Source: an uncultured Mediterraneibacter sp. (GTDB lineage: Bacteria; Bacillota; Clostridia; Lachnospirales; Lachnospiraceae). Taken from it: 64,000 nt of DNA. The position numbers and the translations under genes were made by a program. The stretch is from NCBI GenBank assembly GCA_934309345.1, contig CAKRDD010000004.1, positions 62,001-126,000 on the forward strand, given 5' to 3'. The notes beneath the pieces are model-generated. The model did no database searches, had not been told where the DNA came from, and was given only the letters and a program-made list of their open reading frames with translations. Below are positions 9,723 to 18,407 of the stretch, piece after piece (position 1 is the first letter of the stretch; every line of letters begins with the position of its first letter).

Positions 9723-9842
9723 ACTACGGGAACCCCCATAATAGATTACCTCTCAGGAAATCATCCGTCTGATCCAGTCAGATCTGATCTGATTTCATTC
9801 CATCCACTCTGATTCAATCATGCGGATCATTTCCCAAGCGAT

Positions 9843-9879
9843 AAAAAAAGGGCACTCCAATTATAATTGGAACGCCCTT
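9843..9879 (-). terminator. Terminator of fba
   Basis: AAGGGC pairs with GCCCTT around an inner perfect palindrome TCCAATTATAATTGGA. On the reverse strand it is followed by seven Ts. It lies about 70 bp past the fba stop. Confidence 0.85.
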
Positions 9880-9908
9880 GTTCTGTCTACGTGAGTCAGT
9901 ATACCTCA

Positions 9909-9936
9909 ACTTGCTTTAAAACGCAAGTGCTTTTTT
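9909..9936 (+). terminator. Cryptic forward-strand hairpin with T-run
   Basis: ACTTGC-N8-GCAAGT is followed by GC and six Ts on the forward strand. No forward gene precedes it, so it may block antisense transcription into fba, or be chance. Confidence 0.3.
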
Positions 9937-9949
9937 AAAAAAATTCTTC

Positions 9950-10813
9950 TCAGGCTTTTCCGACAGATCCGAATAACTCCATCTTCTCTTTTACTGTTTC
10001 CATGATTGCGTCTGCACCTGGTTTGAGAAGTTTACGTGGGTCAAATCCTTTACCCTCAAGATCTTTTCCTGCTTCGATGTACTTACGTGTAGCATCTGCG
10101 AAAGAAAGCTGACACTCTGTATTAACGTTGATCTTAGCAACTCCAAGAGAGATTGCTTTCTTGATCATATCTTCCGGGATACCTGTACCACCGTGAAGTA
10201 CGAGTGGCATTGCTCCTGTACGCTGCTGAATAGCGTCCAGAGTCTCGAAGCTTAATCCTTCCCAGTTTGCCGGATATTTACCATGAATGTTACCGATACC
10301 TGCTGCCAGGAAATCGATTCCCAGATCAGCTACTCTCTTACACTCTTCCGGATCAGCGCACTCGCCTTTTCCGATAACTCCATCTTCTTCTCCACCGATG
10401 GATCCAACCTCTGCCTCGATTGACATTCCATGCTCGTGAGCGATCTTAACGAGTTCTTTTGTCTTCTCAACGTTCTCGTCGATCGGATAATGAGATCCGT
10501 CGAACATGATTGATGAGAATCCTGCTTCTACACATTTCAGGCATCCTTCGTAGCTGCCGTGGTCAAGGTGAAGAGCAACCGGAACTGTGATTCCGAGTTC
10601 TTCCATCATTCCGTTTACCATACCTACAACAGTCTTATATCCTGTCATGTACTTTCCTGCACCCTCAGATACACCAAGGATAACTGGTGAGTTGAGTTCC
10701 TGTGCTGTTGTAAGAATAGCCTTTGTCCACTCAAGATTGTTGATGTTGAACTGTCCTACTGCGTAGTGACCTGCTTTTGCTTTCTGAAGCATTTCTGTAG
10801 CTGATACTAACAT
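9950..10813 (-). CDS. fba: Class II fructose-bisphosphate aldolase
   Basis: This zinc aldolase splits fructose-1,6-bisphosphate into two triose phosphates in glycolysis and runs in reverse in gluconeogenesis. The proton-donor Asp and zinc His are in HLDHGS (D84, H85). Further zinc ligands are in HGKYP and VLHGGTG, and the substrate loop is INVNTE. The start is set at the ATG at 10813 (287 residues), because the upstream in-frame ATG at 10828 lies inside the GGAGGAAAG ribosome site. It is monocistronic, with a promoter at 10890-10918 and a terminator at 9843-9879. Confidence 0.97.
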   Translation of the reverse strand: MLVSATEMLQKAKAGHYAVGQFNINNLEWTKAILTTAQELNSPVILGVSEGAGKYMTGYKTVVGMVNGMMEELGITVPVALHLDHGSYEGCLKCVEAGFSSIMFDGSHYPIDENVEKTKELVKIAHEHGMSIEAEVGSIGGEEDGVIGKGECADPEECKRVADLGIDFLAAGIGNIHGKYPANWEGLSFETLDAIQQRTGAMPLVLHGGTGIPEDMIKKAISLGVAKINVNTECQLSFADATRKYIEAGKDLEGKGFDPRKLLKPGADAIMETVKEKMELFGSVGKA

Positions 10814-10889
10814 ATTTCTTTCCTCCAATTCTTAAAGATCCTGACATCCGTGAAAACCATCAGGAATTATTTATTTAGAATTCTTCTAT

Positions 10890-10918
10890 ATTATAGCGTA
10901 TTAATTTGTAAATGACAA
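10890..10918 (-). promoter_or_regulatory. Sigma-A promoter of fba
   Basis: TTGTCA (10913-10918), a 17-bp spacer and TATAAT (10890-10895) on the reverse strand. This leaves a leader of about 70 nt. Confidence 0.8.
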
Positions 10919-10937
10919 TCTTATGTTTTGCATAAAA

Positions 10938-11004
10938 AACAATCCACAGCTGTAAATCTTGTTAACATTTTCACAATGGTTTTTTCTTCCTTTTGTGGAT
11001 TGTT
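10938..11004 (-). terminator. Long-loop terminator after the membrane-protein gene
   Basis: AACAATCCACA (10938-10948) pairs perfectly with TGTGGATTGTT (10994-11004) across a 45-nt loop. On the reverse strand a T-run follows. It lies 28 bp past the gene ending at 11032. The loop is unusually long for a simple terminator. Confidence 0.6.
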
Positions 11005-11031
11005 CTTATTTTTGTACAATATAACCAATAA

Positions 11032-11826
11032 TTATTTATTCCAACTGGTCATATCCATTCCCAACATGCTCTTAATAATCCACACGAAGAATAGCATTAC
11101 CAATATCGGAATCAAACATGAAGTTACTATCATAACCGCCAACGCTTCGATGAAGTTGTTCAATACGTTCTCTATCTTCGATGTTGTCGTGGACACCCCA
11201 TTCTTCACTTTGGAAATAAGTCCGCTCACACCACTTTTTTCTTCTTCATCACTGCTGTCTTTGATTTCTTCTGTCATTTGCTTTGCTGAATCAATTGTTT
11301 GCTCAATGGATGTCTGATATGTTTTCTCTATTATATCAGATACCTTTACACTGACCGGTACAATCAGATAGATGCCAAGCCCAAACAATACCAACTTATA
11401 TGCAAAGCGTTTCCACACATTCCGTTTCAATATCTCACTCGCCGAATACAATACACAGGCAATCGGAATTAATATCATAAATGTCGCATATCCCGTTATT
11501 GTCAGCAAATATTTTTCTAAAAACAACGCACATAATACAATCAGAAAATATGAACTCAAATCTGCCAGTTTTTCCGCAATTGGAGTTCCCGTATCTCCCG
11601 GAATCAATGTGATAACTGCTGAAGCTGCAGTAGATGCCGCTGTAAGTTCCATCACTGTCGCCTTTTTCTCATCCAATGACTGTATCGTCTTTGCATGGTA
11701 TTCTGTAGATGTTGTGAATCTTGCCAATACAAATATTGATAGCAATGCAATTATTAATGGTATTATTATTTTTATAATCTGTTTTCTTCTGTTATTCATG
11801 ACCTTCCCTTCATCATACTGTTTCAT
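11032..11826 (-). CDS. Uncharacterised multi-pass membrane protein
   Basis: No family recognised. It has a hydrophobic N-terminal helix after a basic NNRRKQ stretch, then an extracytoplasmic-looking segment, two or three central helices and a further helix. A charged, DSSDEEEKSG-containing loop follows, and a last helix pair lies at the C-terminus. The frame extends upstream, but the start is best placed at the ATG at 11826, just after the stop of the AAA-ATPase gene; an alternative ATG at 11799 has a GGGAAGG site. The tight junction implies co-transcription with the AAA/nuclease-like gene, so the two products may act together. Confidence 0.75.
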   Translation of the reverse strand: MKQYDEGKVMNNRRKQIIKIIIPLIIALLSIFVLARFTTSTEYHAKTIQSLDEKKATVMELTAASTAASAVITLIPGDTGTPIAEKLADLSSYFLIVLCALFLEKYLLTITGYATFMILIPIACVLYSASEILKRNVWKRFAYKLVLFGLGIYLIVPVSVKVSDIIEKTYQTSIEQTIDSAKQMTEEIKDSSDEEEKSGVSGLISKVKNGVSTTTSKIENVLNNFIEALAVMIVTSCLIPILVMLFFVWIIKSMLGMDMTSWNK

Positions 11827-11828
11827 TT

Positions 11829-13442
11829 CTACCAGATCTCCTGAACTTTGCAATCATGCTTTTTCGTTTTCTTATCGTAGCCAATTCCAACTGCAAGGAT
11901 TCTTCCCGTATACATTTTTTCTTCTCCGAGTTTTCCCGAAAAACGCATTGCATACTTCTTATCTATAATTTGTTGGATTGCTTCTTCCGGTGTATGATCT
12001 ACTTTTAATTCTAATATTAGACAATCCGCTGTTTTATCATATGGATAAAATATAAAATCAACATATCCAACACCAGCTTTTTCTTCACGTTCTACTCGAT
12101 ACTGGTCTCGTGCTGCAAGATAAATCAAATTAATAATTGCCGAAAGCTCTGTTTCATGATTATAAGACAAAAGTGGAACTTCTGTATCATGAACATACTC
12201 AAGAAGCTCATTCATCGTTTTAACATCACCATGTAATGTCGCATATAACATTCTTTCAGACTCATGTGCAAGACGATAAACATAACCTAACGAAGATTCC
12301 TTTCGCAGCATGTCCGAGAACTTATCCATCAATTCCTTATTTGGGATACTGACTTTTCCATTTTCATAATTTAAAAATCCATAAACTACCATTGCTGAAA
12401 AAATTTCATCTCGTGTAGTAAGATTCATTGAAGTTGCTGCATACTCCTGAATCTTAGCCGGAACTGCTTCACCTGATACCATAAGTGCCAGATCATTTCT
12501 CACATCATCTATGTTATGTTCAATATAATAATAAATTTCATCGTAAGGTCCTGAACTTGTCCAATAAGATGCAAGATTATTATTCACAAGTGCAAAAACA
12601 ACAGACCGTGGATTATATACGCTCTCTCCCCGGAAAGTATGGTAGCCATTATACCAAATACGCAATCCTTCTCGACTCACTTTTATCTGCTCTGTGTTCC
12701 CTTTATATCGCTTATATAATTCATCAACCTCTGAATCTGTAAATCCAAAAGAGTCACTAAATTTTTCTTCCGAAATCATCGTATATTCCATAAACATATT
12801 AAGCTCAGAGCCACTGGAATACTTCGCAATTGGAAGAATTCCGGTAATATATGCTAACAATACATAGGGACGGTCTTTTAGCAAGTTACGTAAAAATAAC
12901 AGATATTCTCTCTTGTTTTGTTCCGTAACAAATTCCTGATGAAAAATAAAATCCCATTCATCAAACACAAATATAAATCGTGCATTTATATCATAAGCAT
13001 ATATTTCATTTAAAATATCCCAGACAGCTTCATCTTCCAGAATTTCAATATCCGAATATTCTAAACAAATATCTTTTATCAACCTGTTTTCAATTCTTTC
13101 AATGTATTCCTCATACGATTTACATCTTTTAGGTAAATCATTAAAGGATATATGAATAACTGAATATTGATTCTGATATTTTGTATATTCCGCATTTTGC
13201 GATATCATACATTTTCCAAATATGTCATCTGCATTTTTGGCCTTTGAAAAGAATGCAGCAATCATATTGGCTGTAACTGTTTTTCCAAATCTTCGTGGTC
13301 GGGTAATACAAATATAATTATTTCCTTCATTTACCAGAGGAAACAACTGCTCTAACAAAGCTGTTTTATCTATAAAATAAGGCTTTACTGTTTCGCTTTT
13401 GTACAAAGTATATGCTGTTGTCCCATTCAAATAGATTCCCAT
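11829..13442 (-). CDS. AAA-ATPase-like protein with C-terminal PD-(D/E)XK domain
   Basis: This 537-residue protein has the two-part layout of the AAA-ATPase_like plus PDDEXK_9 family. Near the N-terminus, after a YFIDKT motif, comes the P-loop TRPRRFGKTV. A Walker-B-like FVFDEWDFI is near residue 170. The C-terminal region has VDFIFYPY...LILELKVD, the D-x(n)-ExK signature of a restriction-like nuclease fold. Family members are numerous in gut Bacteroidetes and Lachnospiraceae, but their role is unknown; defence or mobile-element functions are only guesses. The gene is visibly AT-rich relative to fba and glnN, consistent with accessory origin. A membrane-protein gene follows without a gap. Confidence 0.88.
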   Translation of the reverse strand: MGIYLNGTTAYTLYKSETVKPYFIDKTALLEQLFPLVNEGNNYICITRPRRFGKTVTANMIAAFFSKAKNADDIFGKCMISQNAEYTKYQNQYSVIHISFNDLPKRCKSYEEYIERIENRLIKDICLEYSDIEILEDEAVWDILNEIYAYDINARFIFVFDEWDFIFHQEFVTEQNKREYLLFLRNLLKDRPYVLLAYITGILPIAKYSSGSELNMFMEYTMISEEKFSDSFGFTDSEVDELYKRYKGNTEQIKVSREGLRIWYNGYHTFRGESVYNPRSVVFALVNNNLASYWTSSGPYDEIYYYIEHNIDDVRNDLALMVSGEAVPAKIQEYAATSMNLTTRDEIFSAMVVYGFLNYENGKVSIPNKELMDKFSDMLRKESSLGYVYRLAHESERMLYATLHGDVKTMNELLEYVHDTEVPLLSYNHETELSAIINLIYLAARDQYRVEREEKAGVGYVDFIFYPYDKTADCLILELKVDHTPEEAIQQIIDKKYAMRFSGKLGEEKMYTGRILAVGIGYDKKTKKHDCKVQEIW

Positions 13443-13587
13443 TTGTATCCTCTCCTCTGCATTTTGATTTATCCACAGTATAACATAAGTCCTGTAAAAT
13501 TACTAAGCAAGAATACTAAAAAGATTCACCAACTCTTTTTATCATATGCACGACCACGAAAAAAACGGATATTTGAATTCCGAGAGC

Positions 13588-14256
13588 CTATAACTCTGTA
13601 TTTCTGATTCGGGATTTATATTTTGGATATTCGGCAATAAATCTGTCAATGACTTTCGGCTCATCCCAATAATGCATTGGGAAAACAGCTTCACACTCTA
13701 CATTTTCCAGAAAATAAATCATCCCATCCGCATAGTGGTCTTCCTGTCTCGGATCAAGCGGAACAAAAGCGACATCAAAATGAATGCCTTGTAACTTATC
13801 AATCTCCGCACGATACCTGGATGTCATCTGGCGATTATCAGCATCCGGCTCGCCCTCCCAATACCAGTCATTCAGATCACCTGCATGATAAATTGTACCA
13901 CTCTTTGCTTTTACTACAAAGGCAACTCCACTATCGGTAGAAAGCAGCGTACTGACTTGTGTACCATTATCAAGAATATACGTCTTATCATGATAAGCAG
14001 TTGTGATCTTCACACCTGCCGGATACTTTCTTTTGTTGATATCTTTCGCCAGAACCGCCTGATAATTCATCCCCATATCATTAAGGATTTCAAAAATCTG
14101 CGGATTAAAATGGTCCTGATGAAAATGACTGCAAAAGACGATTACTTCCTTGTCTTTATCAAGTGTCGGCAGTTCACCTTTATAATAGTCAAAAATGTAA
14201 TAGCACGCTTCAGACTCAACCAGGAATCCACTGTGATCAATATAAGTTACTTGCAT
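13588..14256 (-). CDS. MBL-fold metallo-hydrolase
   Basis: A 222-residue metallo-beta-lactamase-fold protein. The metal motif CSHFHQDHF (HxHxDH), a later TIYHAGDLNDW block and the terminal FPMHYWDEP histidine match the UlaG-like/YycJ-like branch. The substrate is not predictable. The start is set at the ATG at 14256; the longer frame would begin at a GTG at 14268 that forms part of the GTGGGTGAT ribosome site. It stands alone between two AT-rich spacers. Confidence 0.88.
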   Translation of the reverse strand: MQVTYIDHSGFLVESEACYYIFDYYKGELPTLDKDKEVIVFCSHFHQDHFNPQIFEILNDMGMNYQAVLAKDINKRKYPAGVKITTAYHDKTYILDNGTQVSTLLSTDSGVAFVVKAKSGTIYHAGDLNDWYWEGEPDADNRQMTSRYRAEIDKLQGIHFDVAFVPLDPRQEDHYADGMIYFLENVECEAVFPMHYWDEPKVIDRFIAEYPKYKSRIRNTEL

Positions 14257-14407
14257 AATATCACCCACTTTTTATCAAGAATTCTTTAACCTACCTATCT
14301 AGTAGTACATACAATTTTCAATTTATTGTACCTATATAAGTCTGTTTTGTAAAGTGAGTGTAGTGAAAAGACTCAGCAAAATTTTAGAAAAGTTATCCAA
14401 ATTACCA

Positions 14408-15244
14408 TTAATCTTTTTTAGCTACGACCAGTCCTATTCCTGACAACAGACATCCCAATGACAAGACGATTGAAAAAAGAATTACTCCTATACCGACAGA
14501 ACCGCCCTGTTTGGCTGCTGTTTCTTTATCAAGGACACCTTTTATTAAATTGTCACTGATTTTCGGAGCTGCTTTAAGTACCTGTCCATCCTGAATACCG
14601 ATTGCTGTCATGACTTGACCAGGTTCAAGATCAGCCGCATAATAAAAATATCGAACATCATTTTCTTTAAGATTTCTTTGAGACTGATCGAAAGGTTCAA
14701 TAAAATGTTCCTGTGAAAATGAATCATCCGGCATATACGCATATCCTAGAGCTTCCAGTGATTCTTCGTTGTACTTATCCCATACGTTATCCAGATGGAT
14801 TGTTTGAATAAAATCCGGTGACAGCGTATAATTACCAATTTTACCTTCACCCAAAGTAATATCTTCACTGAGTCCTGTATTCCATTCCAAAATTCCGTAC
14901 AGCTTTTCCTCAGCCGTCATATTTTCTTTTTCCTCTTCAGTTAAACCGGCTGTATTTTTTGTTCTTTCCAGTGTCTGCTTTGCACGTGTGGCACGGATCG
15001 TATCAAAAGAGATTCCCAGTTCTTCATCATAAGATGGCTGTGTCAATTCGAATTCTCCACATACGATCACTATTTTTCCATCATTTTTTTCATTGATTGC
15101 ATCCTCTCCCACATAAATTGCATCCTTCATCGAAGACTTTGCTTTTGGTAGATCAACGAATATCATTTTCACTGTTGCTATGCTGAAAAACAGACCAACG
15201 ATTACAAGAATAACTCCTCCTAATTTTTTCAACATACTCTTCAC
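14408..15244 (-). CDS. TMEM43-like membrane protein
   Basis: A 278-residue protein with one N-terminal helix (GGVILVIVGLFFSIATV) and a C-terminal helix pair. In between is a large soluble domain with a NDGKIVIVCGEFEL block, which resembles the NEGKLV-type motif of the TMEM43/DUF1625 family. The family assignment is tentative and the role unknown. It is followed upstream on the same strand by the zinc-ribbon gene 15286-16617 and the DUF3592-like gene, and the three look like one membrane-protein operon. Confidence 0.72.
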   Translation of the reverse strand: MKSMLKKLGGVILVIVGLFFSIATVKMIFVDLPKAKSSMKDAIYVGEDAINEKNDGKIVIVCGEFELTQPSYDEELGISFDTIRATRAKQTLERTKNTAGLTEEEKENMTAEEKLYGILEWNTGLSEDITLGEGKIGNYTLSPDFIQTIHLDNVWDKYNEESLEALGYAYMPDDSFSQEHFIEPFDQSQRNLKENDVRYFYYAADLEPGQVMTAIGIQDGQVLKAAPKISDNLIKGVLDKETAAKQGGSVGIGVILFSIVLSLGCLLSGIGLVVAKKD

Positions 15245-15285
15245 TATCCTCTCTTTCTAACTCCAATGTTTGCTCAAATCATTCA

Positions 15286-16617
15286 CTACAGATCCACAAG
15301 TCGCCATTTTGAATTATCAATCGTAAGCTGGTATCCACAATAGGAACAACAACCATTTTTATCTGGCATGAAATTAGCACCGCAGCTAGGACATTCTTTT
15401 TCACTGAAAACCGCCTGACCTTTTGACTTCATTCGTCTTGGATGGCGTGCTCTGTATAATTTCGATTCCATCTTTTTATCCTTTTTTATAATCTTCTGAT
15501 TCTTTTCAAGAATAAGTTTGTGGAGTACTGCCTGGATTGTGATCGTTGTCTTGGTTTCCGTATTATCTACTGCTTTTAGTTGTAATTTGTCCACACTGTA
15601 AAATAATAGATTGGATGTCAACTCGTCATCATTAAGAGCTTCATTAAGGTCTACAAGTAATACTTTTTCATCATAACGAACGATTTGCTCTTCTAATCCT
15701 TCTGTACTATTCTTTCTTCTTAGAAGCACTGCTCCGAGAATAACAGCTAATATAACTGTAAGTACAAAAGGAACAGCCAATATGATCTCAACACTTTGGA
15801 TAAATCGAAAACAAGGGATTGCCGGAAGAAAGAAAACCAGGAGTGTTGCTGCCACCATTTTATAATTATAATCATTCGGATTTAAATCCTGATAGATCAG
15901 GAGCTCTTCTATCTGCCAGTCAAAGAAATCTTTTTTGATATATCCACCACAATAAGGACAGTGCGTTTCATTACTATTCAGTGAAATCTCAGCGCCACAG
16001 CTTGGACACATGATTTTCTGATATTCAGAATAAAATTGCTGCTCTTCATTTCTGTTTTTACTTTCAACTTCATCATGACGGATATGCCTGGATTGTCTAA
16101 GTAAGATTGCGCCATGTGGGAAAAAGTCCTCATACAGGATTTTTCCACTTTTTTTATTACGATACCGGTTTGATACGGTACCTTGCAGTATAGCTTCTCT
16201 CCATTCACGTCCAGCATCATTCCAATGTTTGAAATCCTGTTTCTTTCCATTTACCTCAGGCAGTTTCGCGTAAGCTATACGAATTTCATGAGTTATGTCA
16301 TTCGTCTGTAAAAGTTTCATCTCATGTTCGATTTTCTGGCGATAAGACTGTCCTATATTTACAGAAGAATTTTGAATATTACCCTTTTCTAATGCAGATA
16401 ATATGGTTTCAAAAGGGGTAAGCACCTTTCGAGGAATCTTCGTTGCTTTGAAAAAGATTGACTTTGATTTATTTAATTTTTTCTTAACGTAAAGAAACCA
16501 AAGTTTTGGCTGCATCCATTCGACTTTCCAGTCCAAAACATAGCAGGTGAGACCTCCTGCCCACACACTTGCCCACAAAAATGCAAAAAATATTGAATCT
16601 CCCCAGGAAAACATCAT
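15286..16617 (-). CDS. Membrane protein with two double-CxxC zinc ribbons
   Basis: About 443 residues. An N-terminal helix is followed by a soluble region and a first zinc ribbon (CPSCGAEI...CPYCGG). Two central helices (residues about 230-280) precede a domain that could be Tim44-like, and a terminal ribbon (CPSCGAN...CSYCGYQL) closes the protein. The ATG at 16617 has AGGTGA four bases upstream and follows the stop of the DUF3592-like gene by four bases. A longer frame to 16734 overlaps that gene and lacks a ribosome site. No enzymatic motif is visible; scaffolding or membrane-quality roles are guesses. Confidence 0.8.
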   Translation of the reverse strand: MMFSWGDSIFFAFLWASVWAGGLTCYVLDWKVEWMQPKLWFLYVKKKLNKSKSIFFKATKIPRKVLTPFETILSALEKGNIQNSSVNIGQSYRQKIEHEMKLLQTNDITHEIRIAYAKLPEVNGKKQDFKHWNDAGREWREAILQGTVSNRYRNKKSGKILYEDFFPHGAILLRQSRHIRHDEVESKNRNEEQQFYSEYQKIMCPSCGAEISLNSNETHCPYCGGYIKKDFFDWQIEELLIYQDLNPNDYNYKMVAATLLVFFLPAIPCFRFIQSVEIILAVPFVLTVILAVILGAVLLRRKNSTEGLEEQIVRYDEKVLLVDLNEALNDDELTSNLLFYSVDKLQLKAVDNTETKTTITIQAVLHKLILEKNQKIIKKDKKMESKLYRARHPRRMKSKGQAVFSEKECPSCGANFMPDKNGCCSYCGYQLTIDNSKWRLVDL

Positions 16618-16621
16618 TTGA

Positions 16622-17086
16622 TCACCTCGAATTCTTATTTTCAAACAAATCCTTAATACACCAAAGACCAATGAATATAAAAAGTGCGCCCACAGGAATA
16701 AGTATGCAGGCAAAAAGGAATGTAAATGGATCACTGTCGCCTCTTAATTTGTAGTCACCCTGTGATGTCAAATAGACTTCCTCTGTAATTTCTTCCCCGA
16801 TGTAAGTATCATGATAAAGCGTATCTTTTCCTTTATAGGTCTTTCCATCCACTACATATGAAACCTTTACCTTATATGTATCGTAATCATCATCAGAATC
16901 AGAAATGTATTCATAATCTTCAACATATGCTGTGACCTTCCGGACATCTTTCGAGCGGCTATATGCAAATTTAGACATAAGCCTGTTTCCACCCGTTATC
17001 AACATAAGAAGTCCTAGAGCCACTAATACGATCATTGCGATCATGGTATTTCTGAATTTCTTTGCTTCGTTTGGTTTATGATCCAT
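16622..17086 (-). CDS. DUF3592-like membrane protein
   Basis: A 154-residue protein with helices at both ends and a central beta-rich domain (KVTAYVEDYEY...YKVKVSYVVDGKTYKG), the pattern of DUF3592 proteins. It is probably anchored so that the central domain is extracytoplasmic. The ATG at 17086 has an AAGGGAGG site; a longer frame to 17125 lacks one. It is the first gene of the 17086-14408 group. Confidence 0.8.
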   Translation of the reverse strand: MDHKPNEAKKFRNTMIAMIVLVALGLLMLITGGNRLMSKFAYSRSKDVRKVTAYVEDYEYISDSDDDYDTYKVKVSYVVDGKTYKGKDTLYHDTYIGEEITEEVYLTSQGDYKLRGDSDPFTFLFACILIPVGALFIFIGLWCIKDLFENKNSR

Positions 17087-17323
17087 GTGCAATCCTCCCT
17101 TCAATTTTCCCCATTTTATCAACATTACTTTTATTTATAATACTGGAAAAATATCAAGATTGCACTATCACTTGTGCTAGGAAATGTTTCTATTATAAGC
17201 CTGTTTGAATCGATTCTGTAGTAAAAATGTGATGTATAGGCATTAGATTTTGCAACTGGAATTTGAAAGACATAGAATAGTTGTAGCAGGTGAACTTGAA
17301 GAAGTTCTATGATTTGCAAGATT

Positions 17324-17373
17324 AAAAAAAAGAAAACCTTAAAACAGCATTTACGCGCTTTCTAAGGTTTTTT
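17324..17373. terminator. Bidirectional terminator after yafQ/dinJ
   Basis: AAAACCTTA (17333-17341) pairs with TAAGGTTTT (17363-17371). T-runs follow on both strands. It probably ends the toxin-antitoxin transcript on the reverse strand. Confidence 0.7.
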
Positions 17374-17377
17374 AATA

Positions 17378-17444
17378 CAGGGCGATGAGAGATTGAATTT
17401 GCCATGAAAAGTTCTGGAACCATTCTTTTCATTCTCTCACCCTG
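17378..17444. other. Nested structured element near the toxin-antitoxin operon
   Basis: An outer stem CAGGG/CCCTG and a GAGAG/CTCTC segment enclose an inner ATGAAAAG/CTTTTCAT stem. No T-run follows. It could be an RNA 3' structure of the yafQ transcript or a small repeat element. Confidence 0.45.
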
Positions 17445-17470
17445 CAGAAATTGGTGTTTTTCTATTTCAA

Positions 17471-17755
17471 TTACAAACTGAACAAATCACTATGAGTACC
17501 GGTACGAGCCAATGTAAGGACTAAAATATCGTCTTCATAACGATATATAAGAAGCCAATCAGGTTGAATATGACATTCTCGGTGCCCTGTCCAATTACCG
17601 GTCAGAGCATGGTCTTTATGCCTAGGTTCTAATGCTTCTCCATTAGCGAGCTGTGTAACGATATCTTTAAGTAATGAAAGATTTAAACCACGTTTCTTTG
17701 CAAGTTTATAATCTTTCTTAAACTGAGTTGTGTTTTTAATCTCAAATTTGGTCAT
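17471..17755 (-). CDS. yafQ: YafQ-type mRNA interferase toxin
   Basis: A 94-residue RelE/ParE-superfamily toxin closest to YafQ, a ribosome-dependent endoribonuclease. The conserved KDHAL, RECHIQPDWLLIYRY and RTGTHSDLF blocks carry the histidine and aspartate residues of the YafQ active site. It starts within the last 4 bp of the dinJ gene (ATGA overlap), giving coupled antitoxin-then-toxin translation. It is expected to be inactive while bound by the antitoxin. Confidence 0.92.
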   Translation of the reverse strand: MTKFEIKNTTQFKKDYKLAKKRGLNLSLLKDIVTQLANGEALEPRHKDHALTGNWTGHRECHIQPDWLLIYRYEDDILVLTLARTGTHSDLFSL

Positions 17756-18033
17756 TTATCAAGATCTGTAAAAAACTCATCTACATCATGATATCCTTTG
17801 ACGGATGGGTCTTTTGCAATCCTTTCTGCCTCCAGCATAGCAGAGACTGTTTCCTTATTTGGAGTTCCTTCTGTAATCTTAAAAGGAATTCCACGTTCTC
17901 GTAATGATTGTCTAACAAAAATATTAAAAGCGGTGCTGAGATTCATACCAAGTTCTTCATATAATGCTTCAGCAGCAGCTTTAAGATTACTGTCCATTCG
18001 AATACTAATGTTGCTAGTATTTGTTTTTGCCAT
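17752..18033 (-). CDS. dinJ: DinJ/RelB-family antitoxin
   Basis: This 93-residue protein has an N-terminal ribbon-helix-helix (NISIRMDSNLKAAAEALYEE) that should both bind DNA and dimerise. The FNIFVRQSLRERGIPF helix and the PNKET segment are typical of DinJ. A C-terminal tail would wrap the YafQ toxin. It has an AGAAGGAAGG ribosome site and a sigma-A promoter 30-58 bp upstream. Autoregulation by the complex is expected for the family. Confidence 0.92.
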   Translation of the reverse strand: MAKTNTSNISIRMDSNLKAAAEALYEELGMNLSTAFNIFVRQSLRERGIPFKITEGTPNKETVSAMLEAERIAKDPSVKGYHDVDEFFTDLDK

Positions 18034-18062
18034 ATTATCACATCCTTCCTTCTAATAATTAT

Positions 18063-18091
18063 ATTATATTGTCTTTGCACGAAAATATCAA
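18063..18091 (-). promoter_or_regulatory. Promoter of dinJ-yafQ
   Basis: TTGATA (18086-18091), 17-bp spacer, TATAAT (18063-18068) on the reverse strand, directly before dinJ. Confidence 0.75.
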
Positions 18092-18223
18092 TGCATTGCA
18101 CAATTTTTTTAAATCGAAGCTGTGTATAGAGAAACACCTTATAGATTATATACTTTAGTAGCGATTATTATCCTGTGTTTTGATCGTATTTTTTCGCTAG
18201 TAAACCAAAGATTTTCAAGGCAC

Positions 18224-18250
18224 AAAAAAAAGCTCGTAAATACGAGCTTC
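18224..18250 (-). terminator. Terminator of tRNA-Glu
   Basis: AAGCTCGTA pairs with TACGAGCTT, followed by a T-run on the reverse strand, six bases past the tRNA 3' end. Confidence 0.88.
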
Positions 18251-18256
18251 TTTCAG

Positions 18257-18328
18257 TGACTCCGAGGGGAATCGAACCCCTGATTCCAGCGTGAGAGGCT
18301 AGCGTCTTGACCGCTTGACCACGGAGCC
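18257..18328 (-). tRNA. tRNA-Glu (anticodon CTC)
   Basis: A 72-nt cloverleaf. The acceptor GGCTCCG pairs with CGGAGTC (one G-U), the anticodon stem is CTAGC/GCTGG with loop CTCTCAC giving anticodon CTC, and the T-arm contains GGTTCGATTCC. The discriminator is A and CCA is not encoded. It has its own promoter (18379-18407) and terminator (18224-18250). Confidence 0.95.
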
Positions 18329-18378
18329 TTATTCATTTTTGTCTGTGTCTTTTTTGTTACCGCCACAAGACAATAATT

Positions 18379-18407
18379 ATTATATACCAGGCTTTCAGAA
18401 AATGCAA
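18379..18407 (-). promoter_or_regulatory. Promoter of tRNA-Glu
   Basis: TTGCAT (18402-18407), 17-bp spacer, TATAAT (18379-18384) on the reverse strand, about 50 bp before the tRNA. The remaining bases up to 18564 are AT-rich with poly-A/T tracts and show no gene. Confidence 0.75.

Larger units (their letters stand above)
17087..17470. other. Intergenic region with stacked hairpins
   Basis: The 384-bp gap between the DUF3592-like gene and yafQ holds a bidirectional terminator (17324-17373) and a nested hairpin (17378-17444). A 62-codon reverse frame at 17131-17319 has no convincing ribosome site and unusual composition, and was not accepted. Confidence 0.7.

Noticed and set aside
16618..16734. 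Longer N-terminus for the zinc-ribbon membrane protein
   Set aside because: It would overlap the upstream gene by over 100 bp, and the internal ATG at 16617 has a good ribosome site.
17131..17319. 62-codon reverse reading frame
   Set aside because: No ribosome site, hydrophobic mixed composition and AT-rich spacer DNA; looks like chance.
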